A stretch of 64,000 bases of DNA, taken from positions 2,527,040 through 2,591,039 of the forward strand of contig JAKSZT010038599.1 of assembly GCA_026826555.1 (NCBI GenBank). Reading direction: 5' to 3'. Every line of letters begins with the position of its first letter. The first letter of the stretch is position 1. Shown piece by piece: positions 11,870 to 23,857 of this stretch. This DNA is from Tolypeutes matacus (Eukaryota > Chordata > Mammalia > Cingulata > Chlamyphoridae). The notes under the pieces are model-generated. The model saw only the letters and a list, made by a program, of their open reading frames with translations. It did no database searches and was not told where the DNA came from. A program made the position numbers and the translations under genes.

Positions 11870-14023
11870 TTATGTTTTTATTTATTTATTATTTTTTAAC
11901 TTTGTTTTTTAAACTTTGTATCGTAGTAATACATACATTTTCATTTTAACTCCTTTCAAGTATACAATCCAGTAGAATATTGTGCTATCATCATCCAGAA
12001 TCATATTTTATATGAACATTCCTTAATTTATTTAGCCTTTTATCTTTTTTGTTTTTTTGTGGAAACTATTTTATTCCCCAAAATGCCCCCAAAATAAAAT
12101 GGACTCTATATTTTAGAACTTTGATGGCACATTTTAAAACTGGGTTTTCACCCAGCCCACTTTTGTTAGTTCCCAACACCCCCCACCCCCAATCTACCCC
12201 CCTGCCAATCCTGTACCACCCAACCCAATAGTATCACTACCCTCCTGTCATATCCTTTCAATGCCCAAGTACACACAACCACCTTATCATAGATTATGCT
12301 TGTATGGGTATTGGCTCACAAGCTTCTTCTCCTGTAAACCTATCTTCCAGACAATAACTCTCTAGTCTGCTTGATTTGATTAATTCATATTAGTGAGGTC
12401 ATGTAATATTTGTCCTTTGATGCCTGGTTTGCTTCACTTGACAGAAGGTTCTCAAGATTCATCCATGGTATCCCATGTGTTAGCACTGTATTCCTTCTTA
12501 TAGCTGAGTAATATTCCATTGTATGTATATACCAGATTTTGTTTATCCATTCATCTGTTGATGGGCATTTGGGTTGGTTCCAACTTTTGGCAATAGTGAA
12601 TAATGCTACATGAACATTGGTGTGCATTTATCTCTTCTTGTCCTTTATTTCATTTCTTCTGGGTATATACCCAAGAGTGGAATTGCTGGATCATATGGCA
12701 GTTCTATTGTTAGTTTTTTGAGGAGCCACCAAACTATCCTCCACAATGGCTGGACCATTCTACATTCTCACCTGCAGTGTATGAAGGTACCCATTCCTCC
12801 ACATCCTCTCCAACACTTGTAGTCCTCTGTTTTTTTAAAAGCCGCCAGTCTAATGGGTGCAAGATGGTATCCCATTGCAGTTTGATTTGCACTTCCTTAA
12901 TAGTGAGTGATATTGAGCATCTTTTCATGTACTTTTTAGACATTTGTATTTCTTCCTTGGAGAAGTGTTTTCAAGTCACTTGCCCATTTGCTATATGTCT
13001 TTTAATTACTGAATTGTAGGATTATTTTATACATTATGGATATTAAAACATTATCATATATATGTATTCCAAATATGCTCTCCCATTGAGTAGGTTGTGT
13101 TTTCACTTTCATGTTAAGTCCTTTTATATACAGAGGTTTTTAATTTTGAGGAGGACCCATTTATCTATTTATTTCTTTTGTTGCCTGTGCTTTGGGTGTA
13201 AAGTCTAATGCACGATTGCTTGACACAAGATCATGAAGATGCTTCCCTATATATTTTTAGGAGTTTTATAGCCCTATTCTTATATTTAGGTATTTGATCC
13301 ATTTTGACTTAATTTTTGTATTAAGTGTGCAATAATCATCCCCCTTAATTCTTTTACACATAGATATATAATTATCCCAGCACCATTTGTTGAAGAGAAT
13401 TTACTTTCCCAGTGTAGAGTACTTGGTAATCTTTTCAAAAATCAATTGGCTATAGATGTGAGTGTCTATTTCTGAACTCTCAATTCAATTCCATTGGTCT
13501 ATTTTTCATTCCTTATGCCAGTCCCAAGCTATTATGACCACTGTGATTTGTAATAAGCTTTAAAATCAGGAAGTATAAATCCTCCAACTTTGTTCTTTTA
13601 CAAGTTGGTTTTGGCTTTTTGGTTTTCCTTACCCTTCCAAATTAATTGATAATTGCCTTTTTTATTTCTTCAAAGTAGGCTGTTGGAATTTTGATTAAGA
13701 GTGCATTGAATCTGTAAACCATTTTGAGTAGAATAGACATCTTAACATTATCTAGTCTTCTAATCTGAGATCATGGAATGTCCATTTATTTTTATCTTCT
13801 TTGGTTTATATTAGTAAAATTTTGTAGTTTTCCAAGGATAAGGTCTTCAAATACTTGGTAAATTTAATTCCTAGTTATTTGATTCTTCTAGTTGCTATTA
13901 TATTTGGAAATTTTTCTTGATTTTTTCTGAAGAGTGCTCATTACTAGAATATAGAAACACTACTGATTTTTGTTTGTGGTACTTGTACTCCACCATTTTG
14001 CTGAGCTTGTTTATTAGCTTTAT

Positions 14024-14452
14024 TAATTATTTTAGTTTATTTATTCACTCCCTCTTATTTTTGCACTCGCTGTCTGCTCTCTGTGTGTTCTTTTGTGTCT
14101 GCATGGTTTCTCTTTAGGCAGCACCAGGAACTGATCCTGGGACCTTCCTGACTGGGAGAGAGGCACTCAATCTCTTGTACCACCTCAGCTCCCTGGTCTG
14201 CCTCATCTCTTATTGTTTCTCTTTTGTGTCTCTTTTTGTTGTGTCATCTTGCTGCAGCAGCTCTCTGCGCAGGCGAGCACTCCTGCGTGGGCCAGATCTC
14301 CTGCGTAGGCCAACACTCCTGCATGGGCCAGCACTCCGCGTGGGCCAGTTCTTGGCTCAGGCCAGCTCACCTTTCACCAGGAAGCCCTGGGAATCGAAAT
14401 GGACCTCCTGTATGGTAGATGGGAGCCCAATCACTTGAGCCACATCCGTTTC
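14024..14452 (-). mobile_element. DAS-SINE (tRNA-derived SINE) inserted in the L1
   Basis: On the minus strand it starts with a head close to 'ggaaacggatgtggctcaag', has a tRNA-like B-box region ('ggaatcgaa' seen as 'ttcgattcc' type) and runs to an AT-rich 3' tail. The flanks repeat 'tgtttattagcttta' at about 14008-14022 and 14454-14468, a target-site duplication typical of L1-driven insertion. Its middle holds four to five copies of an 18-base GC-rich unit (14262-14350). The head identifies the DAS-SINE family described in armadillos. Confidence 0.85.
14262..14350. repeat. 18-bp tandem repeat inside the DAS-SINE
   Basis: Units 'ctcctgcgtgggccagat', 'ctcctgcgtaggccaaca', 'ctcctgcatgggccagca' and a shorter 'ctccgcgtgggccagtt' follow each other from 14280, with a degenerate unit before. 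The unit is GC-rich and contains CpG. Confidence 0.9.
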
Positions 14453-17033
14453 CCTGTTTATTAGCTTTAATGGCTTAAGATATTTCAGGACTTTCTATAT
14501 ATAAGATCATGTCACCTGCAAATAGTGAAAATTTTACTTCTTCCTGTCCAATTTGAATGCTTTTTATTCCTATTTCTTGCCTAGTTGCTCTGGCTAGAAC
14601 TTCCAGTACAATATTGAATAACAGTGATGACAGTGGCCATTCTTGTCTTGCTCCAGATCTTAGAGCAAATGTTTTCATGCTTTTATCATTGAGTATGATG
14701 TTAGCTATGGGTTTTTCATATATGCCCTTTATCACGTTAAGGAAGTTTCCTTTTATTCCTATTTTTCTAATTGTTTTACCGAGAATGGATGCTGGATTTT
14801 GTCAAATGCCTTTTGTGCATTAATTGAGATAATCATATGTGTTTTTTTCCCCTTTGTTATTATTATGGTGTATTACATTAAATGATTTTCTTATGTTGAA
14901 ACACTCTTGCATAACTGAAATAAAACCCATGTGGTCATTGTGTATATTTCTTTTAGGATGCTGTTGTATTCATTTTGCATGTATTTTGTTGAGTAATTTT
15001 ATATCTATATTTATAAGAAAAATTGAACTTTAATTTGCTTTTCTTTAAGTATCTTTATCTGGCTTTAGTATTATTGTGATGTTGACCTCATAGAATGAGT
15101 TAGGTAGGGTTCCCTATCTGCAGATTTTTGGAAAACTTTGATCAGGATTGGCATTAATTCTTGGAATGTGAAACCACCTGGTCCTGAGTTTTTCTATTTT
15201 GGGAGGTTTTTGATGACAGATTAAATATATTTTCATGTGATTGGTCACTTGAAGTCTTTTATTTCTTATTAAGTATAGATTGTTCATAAATTTCTAGGAA
15301 TTTATCCATTACATCTAGGTTATTTAATATGTTAGCATACAGTTGTTCAACATATTCTCGTATGGTCCTTTTATTTATGTGGAGACATTTGTAATGCCCC
15401 TTTTTATTTTCTGATTTTATTTATATGCATATTCTCTTTCATTCCTTTGTCCCTCTAGCTAAGGGTTTGTCAATTTTACTGAAATTTTCAAATAACCAAT
15501 GTCTGGTTTTATTAATGTTCTCAATTATTTTCTGTTATCTGTTTCATTTATTTCTCCTCTAATCTTTGTTATTTATGTCCTTCTGCTTGTTTGGGGCATA
15601 GTTTGCAATTGTTTTTCTCATTTCTCCAGGTGTACAGTTAGATCTTTGATTTTAGCTCTTTCTTCTTTTTAAATGTAAGTGTGTAGGGCTATAAATTTCC
15701 CTCTCAGCACTACCTTTTCTGCATACTGTAAGATTTGATTTCCTTGTGTTTTCATTTTCATTCATCTCAAGGTTATTCACTGATTTCCACTGATTGTATA
15801 AGTGTGTTATTTAACTTCCATGTATTTGTGTATTTCCCAGTTCTCTGCCTGTTATTGATTTCCTAATTCATTCCATTATGTTCTGAGAAGATGCTTTGTG
15901 TAAATCAATCTTTTCACATTTATTGAGACTTGTTTTTTTGACCCAAAATGGAGATCATGGAGAATGATCCACATGCTCTTGAGAAAATGTATTTCCTGTT
16001 GTTCTGGGATACAATGTTCTGTATATGTCTGTCATGTCTAGCGCATTTATCATATTATTCACATTCTCTGTTTCTCATTGATCTTCTGTATAGATATTCT
16101 ATCTATTGGTAAGAGCGGTATCTTGAAATCTCCAACTTTTATTGTCGATGTATCTACTTCTCCCTTCATTTGCCTGTGCTTGCATCATGTATTTTGGGGC
16201 ATTGTGTTTAGGTGCATGAATATTTATGACTGTTCTTTCTTCTTAGTAGATCACCCTTTTTATTAATATAAAGTGTCATGTAACAGCATTTGTTTAAAAG
16301 TATAGTTTGTTTGATATTAGTATAGCTATCCCACAAATTTTTATTTCTACTTGTATGGAATATCATTTTCCATCCCTTCACTTTCAACCTATTTGTATCT
16401 TTGGCACTAAGGTGAGTCTTTTGTAAACAACAAGTAGTTGGATTATGCTTTTTAATTTTATGCTTTCTGCCAATCTGTGCCTTTTGATTGGGGAGTTTAA
16501 TTCATTAGCCCTCAGTGCTATTATTATAAAGGTAGCACTTACTTCAGACATTTTGTCCTTTGATTTTTATATGTCATATATTTTCTTTTATTGCAACTTC
16601 CTTTTCTGTATAGTTGATCTTTTGTGGTTTATCTGACTGATCCCTTTCTCATTTCTTTTTCTTTATATTTCTAAAATATATTCTTTATGTACCCTGGAAT
16701 TGTATTATACAACTATATCTATAATCTACTAATTTGAAAAGATTCCACCTTAGATTCAATAGTATATACATTCTCTGCTTGCATATCCCTCCTCTTCCCT
16801 CTTTTTTTTTTTTTCTTACATATTACCTCTTTATATTTTGCATGTCTTTTATCAGGAAATATGCCTTATTCTTGTTCAACTGCATTCTGACTCATAAGAA
16901 TTGAAGAGTATAGTTGTTGTATATTGTGGATACAATACTATTTGATCTTGCAATTACTGTTTTAATTGCCCTTACTGTTAATTTTCACTTCTTCATACTA
17001 TTCCAAGCCACTCTCTACTGACTTTTCCTTTTT

Positions 17034-17490
17034 ATTTTAATTGACTTTATTTTTTCCTTTTTTGTGTACAGTTCTATGAGTCCCCCGCCCACCCTGCTTG
17101 CTGTCTGTGTCCATTACTGGGTGATCTTCTGAGTCTGTTTCTTGCTTTCCCCTCACATTTTTCTCCTCCAGGCTTCAAGAAGATTTGATCCTAGGGACCT
17201 CTGATGTGGGAGACAGGCACCCTGTCACTTGCGCCACCTCAGTTCCTGATTTCTGGTATGTCTCATCTCGACTCTCCCCTGCATTTCTCTTTTGTTGTAT
17301 CATCATCTTGGTGCATGGCTTGCCCTGCATGCATGTGGGCATGGGCTCATTGTTCGTTCCTGCGAGCCTGGCTCACCCACTTATCTTTTTTGTTGTTGTT
17401 GTTTTTGTTTTAGCCAGGAGATCCCGGGGATGGAACTTGTGTCTTCCCATATGGTAGATGGATGCCCAACCACTTGAGCCACATCCACAT
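17034..17490 (-). mobile_element. DAS-SINE inserted in the L1
   Basis: It has the same head on the minus strand ('ggatgtggctcaagtggttg'), the same tRNA-like segment and an AT-rich tail near 17034-17060. Flanks repeat 'cttttcctttt' (about 17021-17033 and 17491-17503). Unlike the copy at 14024-14452, its middle has no 18-base tandem array but a GC-rich spacer with 'gcatgggctc' type sequence. Confidence 0.8.
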
Positions 17491-17728
17491 GCCTTTTCCT
17501 TTTAATCTGCAGAATTTCCTTTAGTAATTCTTATAAGGCAGGTCTTTTGTTGATTAATTCTCTCAGTTTCTGTTTTTCTGATCTTGGAGGTTATTTTTGT
17601 TTTCTTTGGATCAACATTTTTGTCTTTCTCCAGACTCTATTGTCCTGTATTCCAAGCAAGTGGGGTTTGCCGTTCTGTTTGTTAATTCTTGACTCTTTCT
17701 AGACAATATTTTCCTCCAATCTTTTCTT

Positions 17729-20382
17729 ATATAATGTACATGAATTTAAACAATCACTATAAATAGAAGCAAAGAATCACTAAACTTTTTAAGCAGCATT
17801 TTAAGGTTATTTTTATCCTTTTATTGTTAAGTTCACAGGACAGTGGCTCCCTTATAACACTAGGCATACACTATATGGAAAAAGAAATGACATTCAAAAA
17901 CATTCTCTAACTTAATACTTAACTCCTAAACTGAGTTATTACTCCAAATAGAGAGGTAAGGATAGAGTAAATTGTATATGGTCACAAACAAAACTGATTT
18001 AGGCTGGACTCTAAGTCACATTACTGATTCATATATTATTTTCCCTCCTGTAAACCATGCTGTTAACACACAAGACTTTACACAAGAGTTCTCTCTTTAA
18101 TTGATTAAGTTGATGTCATTAATCAACCATAGTCTTAAATGCTGTTTTTCTGGTTTCCATGGTTTCTGCTGTGGACAGAAAAAAAAGATGACTCCCAAAT
18201 GAGAACAAGCCAAGGCTATATATTCTGAGCTTGCAAGGGAGTTATCCACTATCACTTGTGTTTGGCAGAGACTCAAAAACCACAGCCAGAGGAATGAGAA
18301 AGCTTTGTTTTGAAAAAAATAAACAACAACAACAACAACAAAGTGAATGCCTCAGGTATGCTTTGATGGGAGACTGTTGGCATGGGAATGCTGAAAGTTC
18401 ACAAAGTATATGTGGGCATCCTATATGATTGGTTAGGAGAGCATTTTGGCTTTCTCTGGTTGGTCCTAAGTTGGAAGTGGGGACAAAAATTAGGGAAACA
18501 GCTATTGACCAAGTATTGACCATTTTGAGCCAATTGTTGCAGAGGTTGTGGTTTGAATTCCAAGGCTGGGTGCCACAGAGGTAGTGGGTCTGAATTCTGT
18601 ATTTATATATGGTCTGTCCATTGTCCCTTGGTATATTCTATATCTAAATTCCATCAAGGATTTCATTCTCTACTGGGGGAAACAGAATAACTTTAGTGTC
18701 ATATTGCTTTCTTTAACATTTTAAAAAATAATAAAACAAATAGTTAAAGGTAAAAGGTAGAAGACTAAAGTAAAAATATAATTAAAAATGTTAACATTAA
18801 AACAATACATAAATGAATATTGGATAAAAACCCTTCATTACATAACTACTTATTAAAAAAAGGAAAATAAATAAAATTTGTTTAAGAACACTAAAAAAAA
18901 TCAATGATTAAAATAATGAGTAAATGCGGCAGTCCAAAACCTCAGGATAATGAGTACAATTTGGACATTATAGGAATTTTTGGGCTGAGCACCTTAAGTT
19001 TCTTGTTCAGCAGCTTCTTTAAAGGGATTGTGATCATCACTGGGGGCTCCTGACTGGTTTTATCCCAGGACCATTTTTTTTATATATGCAATTTTATGAA
19101 GATTACAATAGTTCCTTACAGTTTGGCCACTCTACACAATTCTTTTAACATAATCATAGCACAGTATTTTTAGTTTAACAGTTGTCTTATAAAGAGAGGC
19201 ATGAGTTTTGAAACAGCTGCAATAGAGGGTAGTGGTGGTTAAGGAAAGATTATCTGGCCCAAAATTGACCATCAACACTTTGGTTGCAAATACTTAGTAA
19301 AATTCCATCCATTACATTTAGATAATTATCTTGAACAACCTCTGAAAAAATATATATACCTCAGAATTTTATGAAGACAATATAATAGGTAAGGATTATT
19401 GAAATCACACCACCTTTCACACAAACAAAAACTTCAACAAAACTACTTATAGGGAAAAATCCAAAAATGCAATAGTTAACAAGCATTTCTTTATCAGTAG
19501 GGACATGGTGATATATTTAGCCAGAAATATCTTCCTGATCTTATTTAACTTCTTTTACCTTCTCTGTCTTCCAGGTTTCATGTAATCTACTCCTTCACTT
19601 AATGGCTATTGCTCTTCCTGAATCAAAAAGTCTCACAGGAACATAGTTGCATACTTCTACTAGCATGTTCCCAATCTTCACCCATTGTTGCAGTAGTGAA
19701 AATTTTATTTTTTAATTGTACTGAAGTTGTGAAGATCTGATTCCCTTTAATGTACTTTACCAATGTTTGCAACTGCTATCAATTTCCCACAGAATGATTT
19801 CTCTGTACTTATTCTGTGTCCTTAAAACTTGAGTAGTTGGGGAGTTTTATGTCTCTTAGTTTATGAGGGAAAGCGAGAAGCTTCCAGAACAACTGTCTCA
19901 TTATAAATACATCCATGGCTTTATTGAATGCTTATTATTTCTCAAAAATTTGCATATGCTTTAAAATATATAATTTAAATTTTTATAATCCTGTGACTCA
20001 GGTAATATGTGATATAAGTATCATTGTTCCTCAGATGAGAAAGATAGGTAGCAGAACTCATAACCATTTCCATCATACAAAATTGGCTCCCCCTTCCATT
20101 GATATACATTTAAGCAATTCCAGTCACCCCTGCGGATGTAATAAAATGGCACTGTTTGGACATTAGTGGTCTATATATCATATTTAGGAAAACGAAGTCT
20201 ACATCTATGTTGTTAACCCTAATAAGCTTATCCAAAATACAACTGTGCCATCATGAGACATGAACAATAATTTGAAACAATATATGCATCAAATTTTATG
20301 AGATTGTTTCTTCTCAGCGTAAAAAGTGAATATAACAAATTAAAAGTTAATCAATGCTATTTATATTATCAATATGAACCAT
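17729..20382. other. stretch without recognised genes
   Basis: No coding gene is seen. A (CAA)n run lies at 18325-18342. Segments around 18160-18720 and 18930-19330 have a higher GC content and could be eroded retroviral or LTR sequence, but I cannot assign them. A weak MIR is noted separately. Confidence 0.5.
19910..20065 (-). repeat. probable MIR fragment
   Basis: 'ttgaatgcttattatt', 'taatcctgtgactcaggtaa', 'tataagtatcattgttcctcagatgagaaagat' and 'ggtagcagaac' follow the order of a reverse-complemented MIR. Divergence is high. Confidence 0.5.
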
Positions 20383-20806
20383 TGTATTAATCAGGGTTCT
20401 TTAGGGAAACAGGATCAACAGGAGATTTTTTAATGGGAATTGGCTCACGTGGAGATGGGCAAGTCCAAATTCTGTAGTGCAGGCAGCAAGGTGGGAACTC
20501 GTGAAGGTTTTGATGAATTCCCCAGGAGAAGCTGCCTGACTGAAGTAGAGATGAAAATTTTCCCTTCTGACTGCTGAAATCATCACTTCTCCTCTTAATG
20601 CCTTCACCTGTTTAAATAATACTTTACTCATTGCTGTAGGCAATCTCCTCAGTTGATAGTAGATGTAACCAGCCACAGATGCAATCAAGTTACTGGTTAT
20701 TTAAATCCATGAAATATACTCACAGTATCAATCAGACCAGCAGTGTTTGACCAAATAACTGGACACCATAATCTGGCTAATTTGACACATGAACTTAATC
20801 ATCACA
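20383..20806 (-). mobile_element. 3' LTR of an ERVL-like element
   Basis: The element starts TGTATTAATCAGGG and ends TTAATCATCACA on the plus strand, so both ends obey TG...CA. Its sequence (ggttctttagggaaacagga ... aattggctcacg ... tgtttgaccaaataactggacacc) belongs to a dispersed LTR family found across placental mammals. Reading the minus strand, a purine-rich 'gacaaggggtagac' (20807-20820) lies immediately before the LTR start, as a polypurine tract should. This ties the LTR to the internal region at 20807-22808. A related truncated copy lies at 62924-63246. Confidence 0.7.
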
Positions 20807-22808
20807 GTCTACCCCTTGTCCATTGACATTCAAACACATCTATGTAAACCATATTTAATCCATAAATAATTTTTAATAACAGTAAATTTTTCACACAACA
20901 ATACTCGACTGTCCTACATATAACCAGAAGTGCACTAACTTTTGCCAGAACAAAGTATAAGTCCTTGTTTAATATTCATTCTTAAACTTGATATCCTGTA
21001 ACTTAAATCCAATGACATAAAATAATACAACATATGTCATATAGTAAGTGGATAATATAGGGAAGAATGCAAATATATCTGCTTTATGTATATATATAGA
21101 CATACTCATAACAAAAAAAGAAGGGATATTCATGACCATTACAGTCCTCATTTCTGTAACTGGCCATATGGTCATAGCTTATCTTAGAACTACCTTCTTC
21201 CACTACTCATTTTAGGTTCCCCTTACCCTCAGCAAGCATCTCAGCTGGCTGTGCTTCTTTGCCTGATGGGGTGATACAAACATTCATTCCTGGGTCATTG
21301 GTAGTCCTGCCTAGACTGGGCTCTTGCATTTTTCCGTTGACGTTAACTATCGGGTATGATAGTATTAAGAGACACCCTAAAGGAGCTCCTGAATTTCAGG
21401 CAAACTCTTCTTTACCTCTCCTATGAAATTCCAGTCCTATTTCCCCTTAATAATCAGATTCAATCACACCACCTAGCACAGTATTCCCTTCTTTGCCTGT
21501 TGATTCAGAGGAATGAGGAGCCCAAAGTGGCCAGGTGGTAACCTTAACTTGCAGTTCAGTGGAATTGTTGTTGTATCTCCTAGTGGAAGCACTCCTCCTT
21601 TTGGAGCTAAGATCTCTAAATCAGCAAAGCTTACCCTTGCAGGGACAGGAAGCAAGAGTTTTCCTAGTGTGTCCACAAGGAATAATAGTGAGTGCTGCGA
21701 TATCAGGACCAAGTGTTGGTCTCATCTGCTGGCAAATTGGGCACTCAGTAGTGGCTATATCTAGGTCAGTCTTGTTGAGTTATGTTGCTGAGCCCATGCA
21801 TAACCTCCATCCCTACAACCATGGCTACTTTTTTCATGAGCCCACTGAGCAATGGCAGGAGTGACTGAAAAGAGAACACAGAATGGGTCACCTTATCCAT
21901 TTGATTATTAAAATCTTCCTCTGCTGAGTCACACTCTGGTGAGAATTCACATGGGACACTAATATCGTCATGTTTTTTGCCTACTCAGAAAGCTCTATCC
22001 ACATACCTCTCCCCCAGACATCTTTGTCACTAATTTTCAATCATATTACTTCTAAATCCCTGGCCATCCAGCCAAACCATTGGTGACAGCTCATGAATCA
22101 TTATTATACAAATGTACCTCTGGCAACTTTTCCTTCTAAGCAAAATGAAGAAGCAGGTACACTGTTCTTCAGGAATATTCCAAAAAGAGCCTGAATTGCT
22201 GTATCTGTCTACATTCGGGTGGTACCTGTATATCATGCAGAATCGTTTGTAACAAGGCTGGATCATAAGGATCATAAGGAACTCTCCAAGAGGCTGAAGC
22301 TGATGTCTTGGAAAGAGAAGGTAATGTGGCAAAAGTGGGGGTCACGGGCATTTGAGTTACTTCCTTATGTAACTTACTTGTGCCTCCAGGATCTACTCAA
22401 GTCTTATCTCATAAATACCACTTCCATTTTATGAAGGAGTGCTGTTGTGCATGCTCAACTTTATGGCTTGGCAGTTAAGACAACACTTAGTTCACAACAA
22501 GCAACATGTCTCATGGCAACTTTTTGGCATATAATAATTATGCATTCAGTCTCTAGTAAGCCCCAGTAGCAGGCCGAAAGCTGTTTCTCAAAAGGAGAAT
22601 AGTTATCTTCAGGGGATGGCAGGGCTTTGTACCCAAATCCTGAAGGTCTGAACTAGGATTCTCCTACAGGGGCATGCCCAAGTGGCAGCTCTGACAGCAG
22701 CCTGAACCTGTCTCATAGCCTCCTCTTGTTCTGGTCCCCACTCAAAACTAGCAGTTTTTTGGTCCACTTGGTAAATGGATCGGACTAGCACACCCAAATG
22801 AGGAATAC
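20807..22808 (-). mobile_element. ERVL-like internal region (RNase H to integrase part of pol), broken
   Basis: This is an old endogenous retrovirus copy read on the minus strand. The fragment at 22609-22797 contains FEWGPEQEEA, typical of the segment after the reverse-transcriptase core. From there the element runs toward the 3' LTR at 20383-20806 with no env-like reading frame, as expected for the ERVL group. Frames are interrupted many times; only pieces of 60-100 residues stay open. The 5' side is cut by the LTR at 22809. The block 21320-21690 is clearly related to 56500-56810, showing a second copy in the window. No functional protein can be expected. Confidence 0.75.
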
Positions 22809-23857
22809 TGTTTTAATTTTCCTTGGCTGCTCAACCAAATACCATCCAATCAGTTGGCTTAACAATGAGAATTTATTAGCTCATGTTTTTGAGGCTAAGA
22901 GAAAATCTAAATCAAGACATCATTAAGGCAATACTTCCCAAAGACTGGTGTTCTGGGGCTGGCTGTCAGTGATCATGTCCTTGGCTATTCTGTCTCATGA
23001 CAATGCATTTGACAGCCTCTCCTGGCCTTTCCATTCTCTTCCAAGTTCTGTTGAATTCCAGCTTCTTACTTCCCATGCCTTTCTTTATCGCCTGTATTAG
23101 TCAGCCAAAAAGGTGCTGATGCAAACTACCAGAAACCGGTTGGTTTTTATAAAGGATATTTATTTGAGGTAGAAGTCCACAGTTACCAGGCCATAAAGCA
23201 TAAGTTACTTCCCTCACCAAAGTCTATTGCCATGTGTTGGAGCAAAACAGCTGCCAAGGTTTGCTAGGGTTCAGGCTTCTTGGGTTCCTCTATTTCCCAG
23301 GCTCCATTTCTCTCTGAGCTCAGCTCCTCTGTTTCCTCCACAGGCAGCTGTAGACTATCAGGAGAATGGCTCGTCTCTATCCCAGGGCCTTCTCTCCTTC
23401 CTCACTACCAAGCTCCTCTGGCTGCTCACCTCCCCGGGTTCCAGCATCAAAACTCCAACATCAGAACTCCAACTCAAAAACTCCAACTCTCTCCTTTGTC
23501 ATGTCTTTTATCTTTGAGAACCAAGGGGCTGAGCTCAATGCCCTACTGATATGGCCCAATCAAATCCCTAATCATAACTTAATCATACCCAGAAGAACAG
23601 ACACATTTACAAGCATAATCCAAGATCTATTTTTGGAATTCATAACTATATCAAACTGCTACATCACCTTAATTTGATTCTGCTTATAAAGGACTCCAGT
23701 AATAAGATTAAGATCCATCCTGATGAGGTGGGCCACACCTTAACTGAGGGAACCTCATCAAAAGGATCTACTTACCATGGGTTCACTCTGCAGGAATGGA
23801 TTAAGTTTAAGACTATGTTTTCTGGGGTACATGTAGTTTCAAACCACCACAACCACT
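22809..23857 (-). mobile_element. solo LTR (family 1) split by a second LTR
   Basis: The segments 22809-23092 and 23664-23857 form one LTR: its terminal parts match the reverse complement of the plus-strand copy at 47937-48405. 'aatac' occurs directly left (22804-22808) and again at 23858-23862, consistent with a 5-bp target duplication. The inner 571 bases are another LTR. The family's transcribed strand ends with an AATAAA-type signal and a '...aacccactacatggtatttgt' tail, resembling MaLR LTR organisation. Confidence 0.75.
23093..23663 (-). mobile_element. solo LTR (family 2) nested in family 1
   Basis: It begins TGTATTAGTCAGCC and ends AACTGCTACA, with 5-bp flanks 'tcgcc' (23088-23092) and 'tcacc' (23664-23668), a target duplication with one mismatch. 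On the minus strand a polyadenylation signal (AATAAA) lies near the end of the element, so it is transcribed leftwards. A second copy is at 33325-33979. No internal retroviral genes remain. Confidence 0.8.

Larger units (their letters stand above)
12385..16600 (-). pseudogene. L1 ORF2 (endonuclease / reverse transcriptase) pseudogene
   Basis: ORF2p nicks target DNA and reverse-transcribes L1 RNA in the nucleus. Here only fragments stay open. The reverse-transcriptase fragment at 14475-14735 has the L1 signatures [18 protein letters not shown]...PL and [13 protein letters not shown]. Its catalytic motif reads FAGD at residues 72-75, where L1 family members have FADD; the changed codon is at 14514-14516 (GGT instead of GAT/GAC). 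The C-terminal fragment at 12385-12627 carries the typical WNQPKCPSTDEWI and MEYYSAI motifs, and a third piece lies at 12734-12943. Numerous frameshifts and a DAS-SINE at 14024-14452 break the gene. The upstream limit near 16600 is estimated from the usual ORF2 length of about 3.8 kb. Confidence 0.8.
11870..17728 (-). mobile_element. L1: long L1 retrotransposon with two SINE insertions
   Basis: Almost the whole interval is the reverse complement of an L1. The 3' side is at low coordinates (about 11870-12030), the ORF2 C-terminus near 12385-12630, reverse transcriptase near 14475-14735 and endonuclease-side sequence near 15900-16700, with more L1 sequence up to about 17728. Without the two SINEs at 14024-14452 and 17034-17490 it is about 5 kb, so it is 5'-truncated. 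A similar string, 'atataat', occurs at both outer edges (about 11850 and 17730) and may be the target-site duplication, but this is weak. Many stops and the mutated catalytic motif show it is dead. Confidence 0.85.

Noticed and set aside
14262..14350. Regularly spaced GC repeats resembling a CRISPR-like array
   Set aside because: Units abut without spacers, lie inside a SINE and the genome is mammalian.
21535..21864. 109-residue plus-strand open frame
   Set aside because: It is the antisense strand of the ERVL-like internal region and has no independent support.
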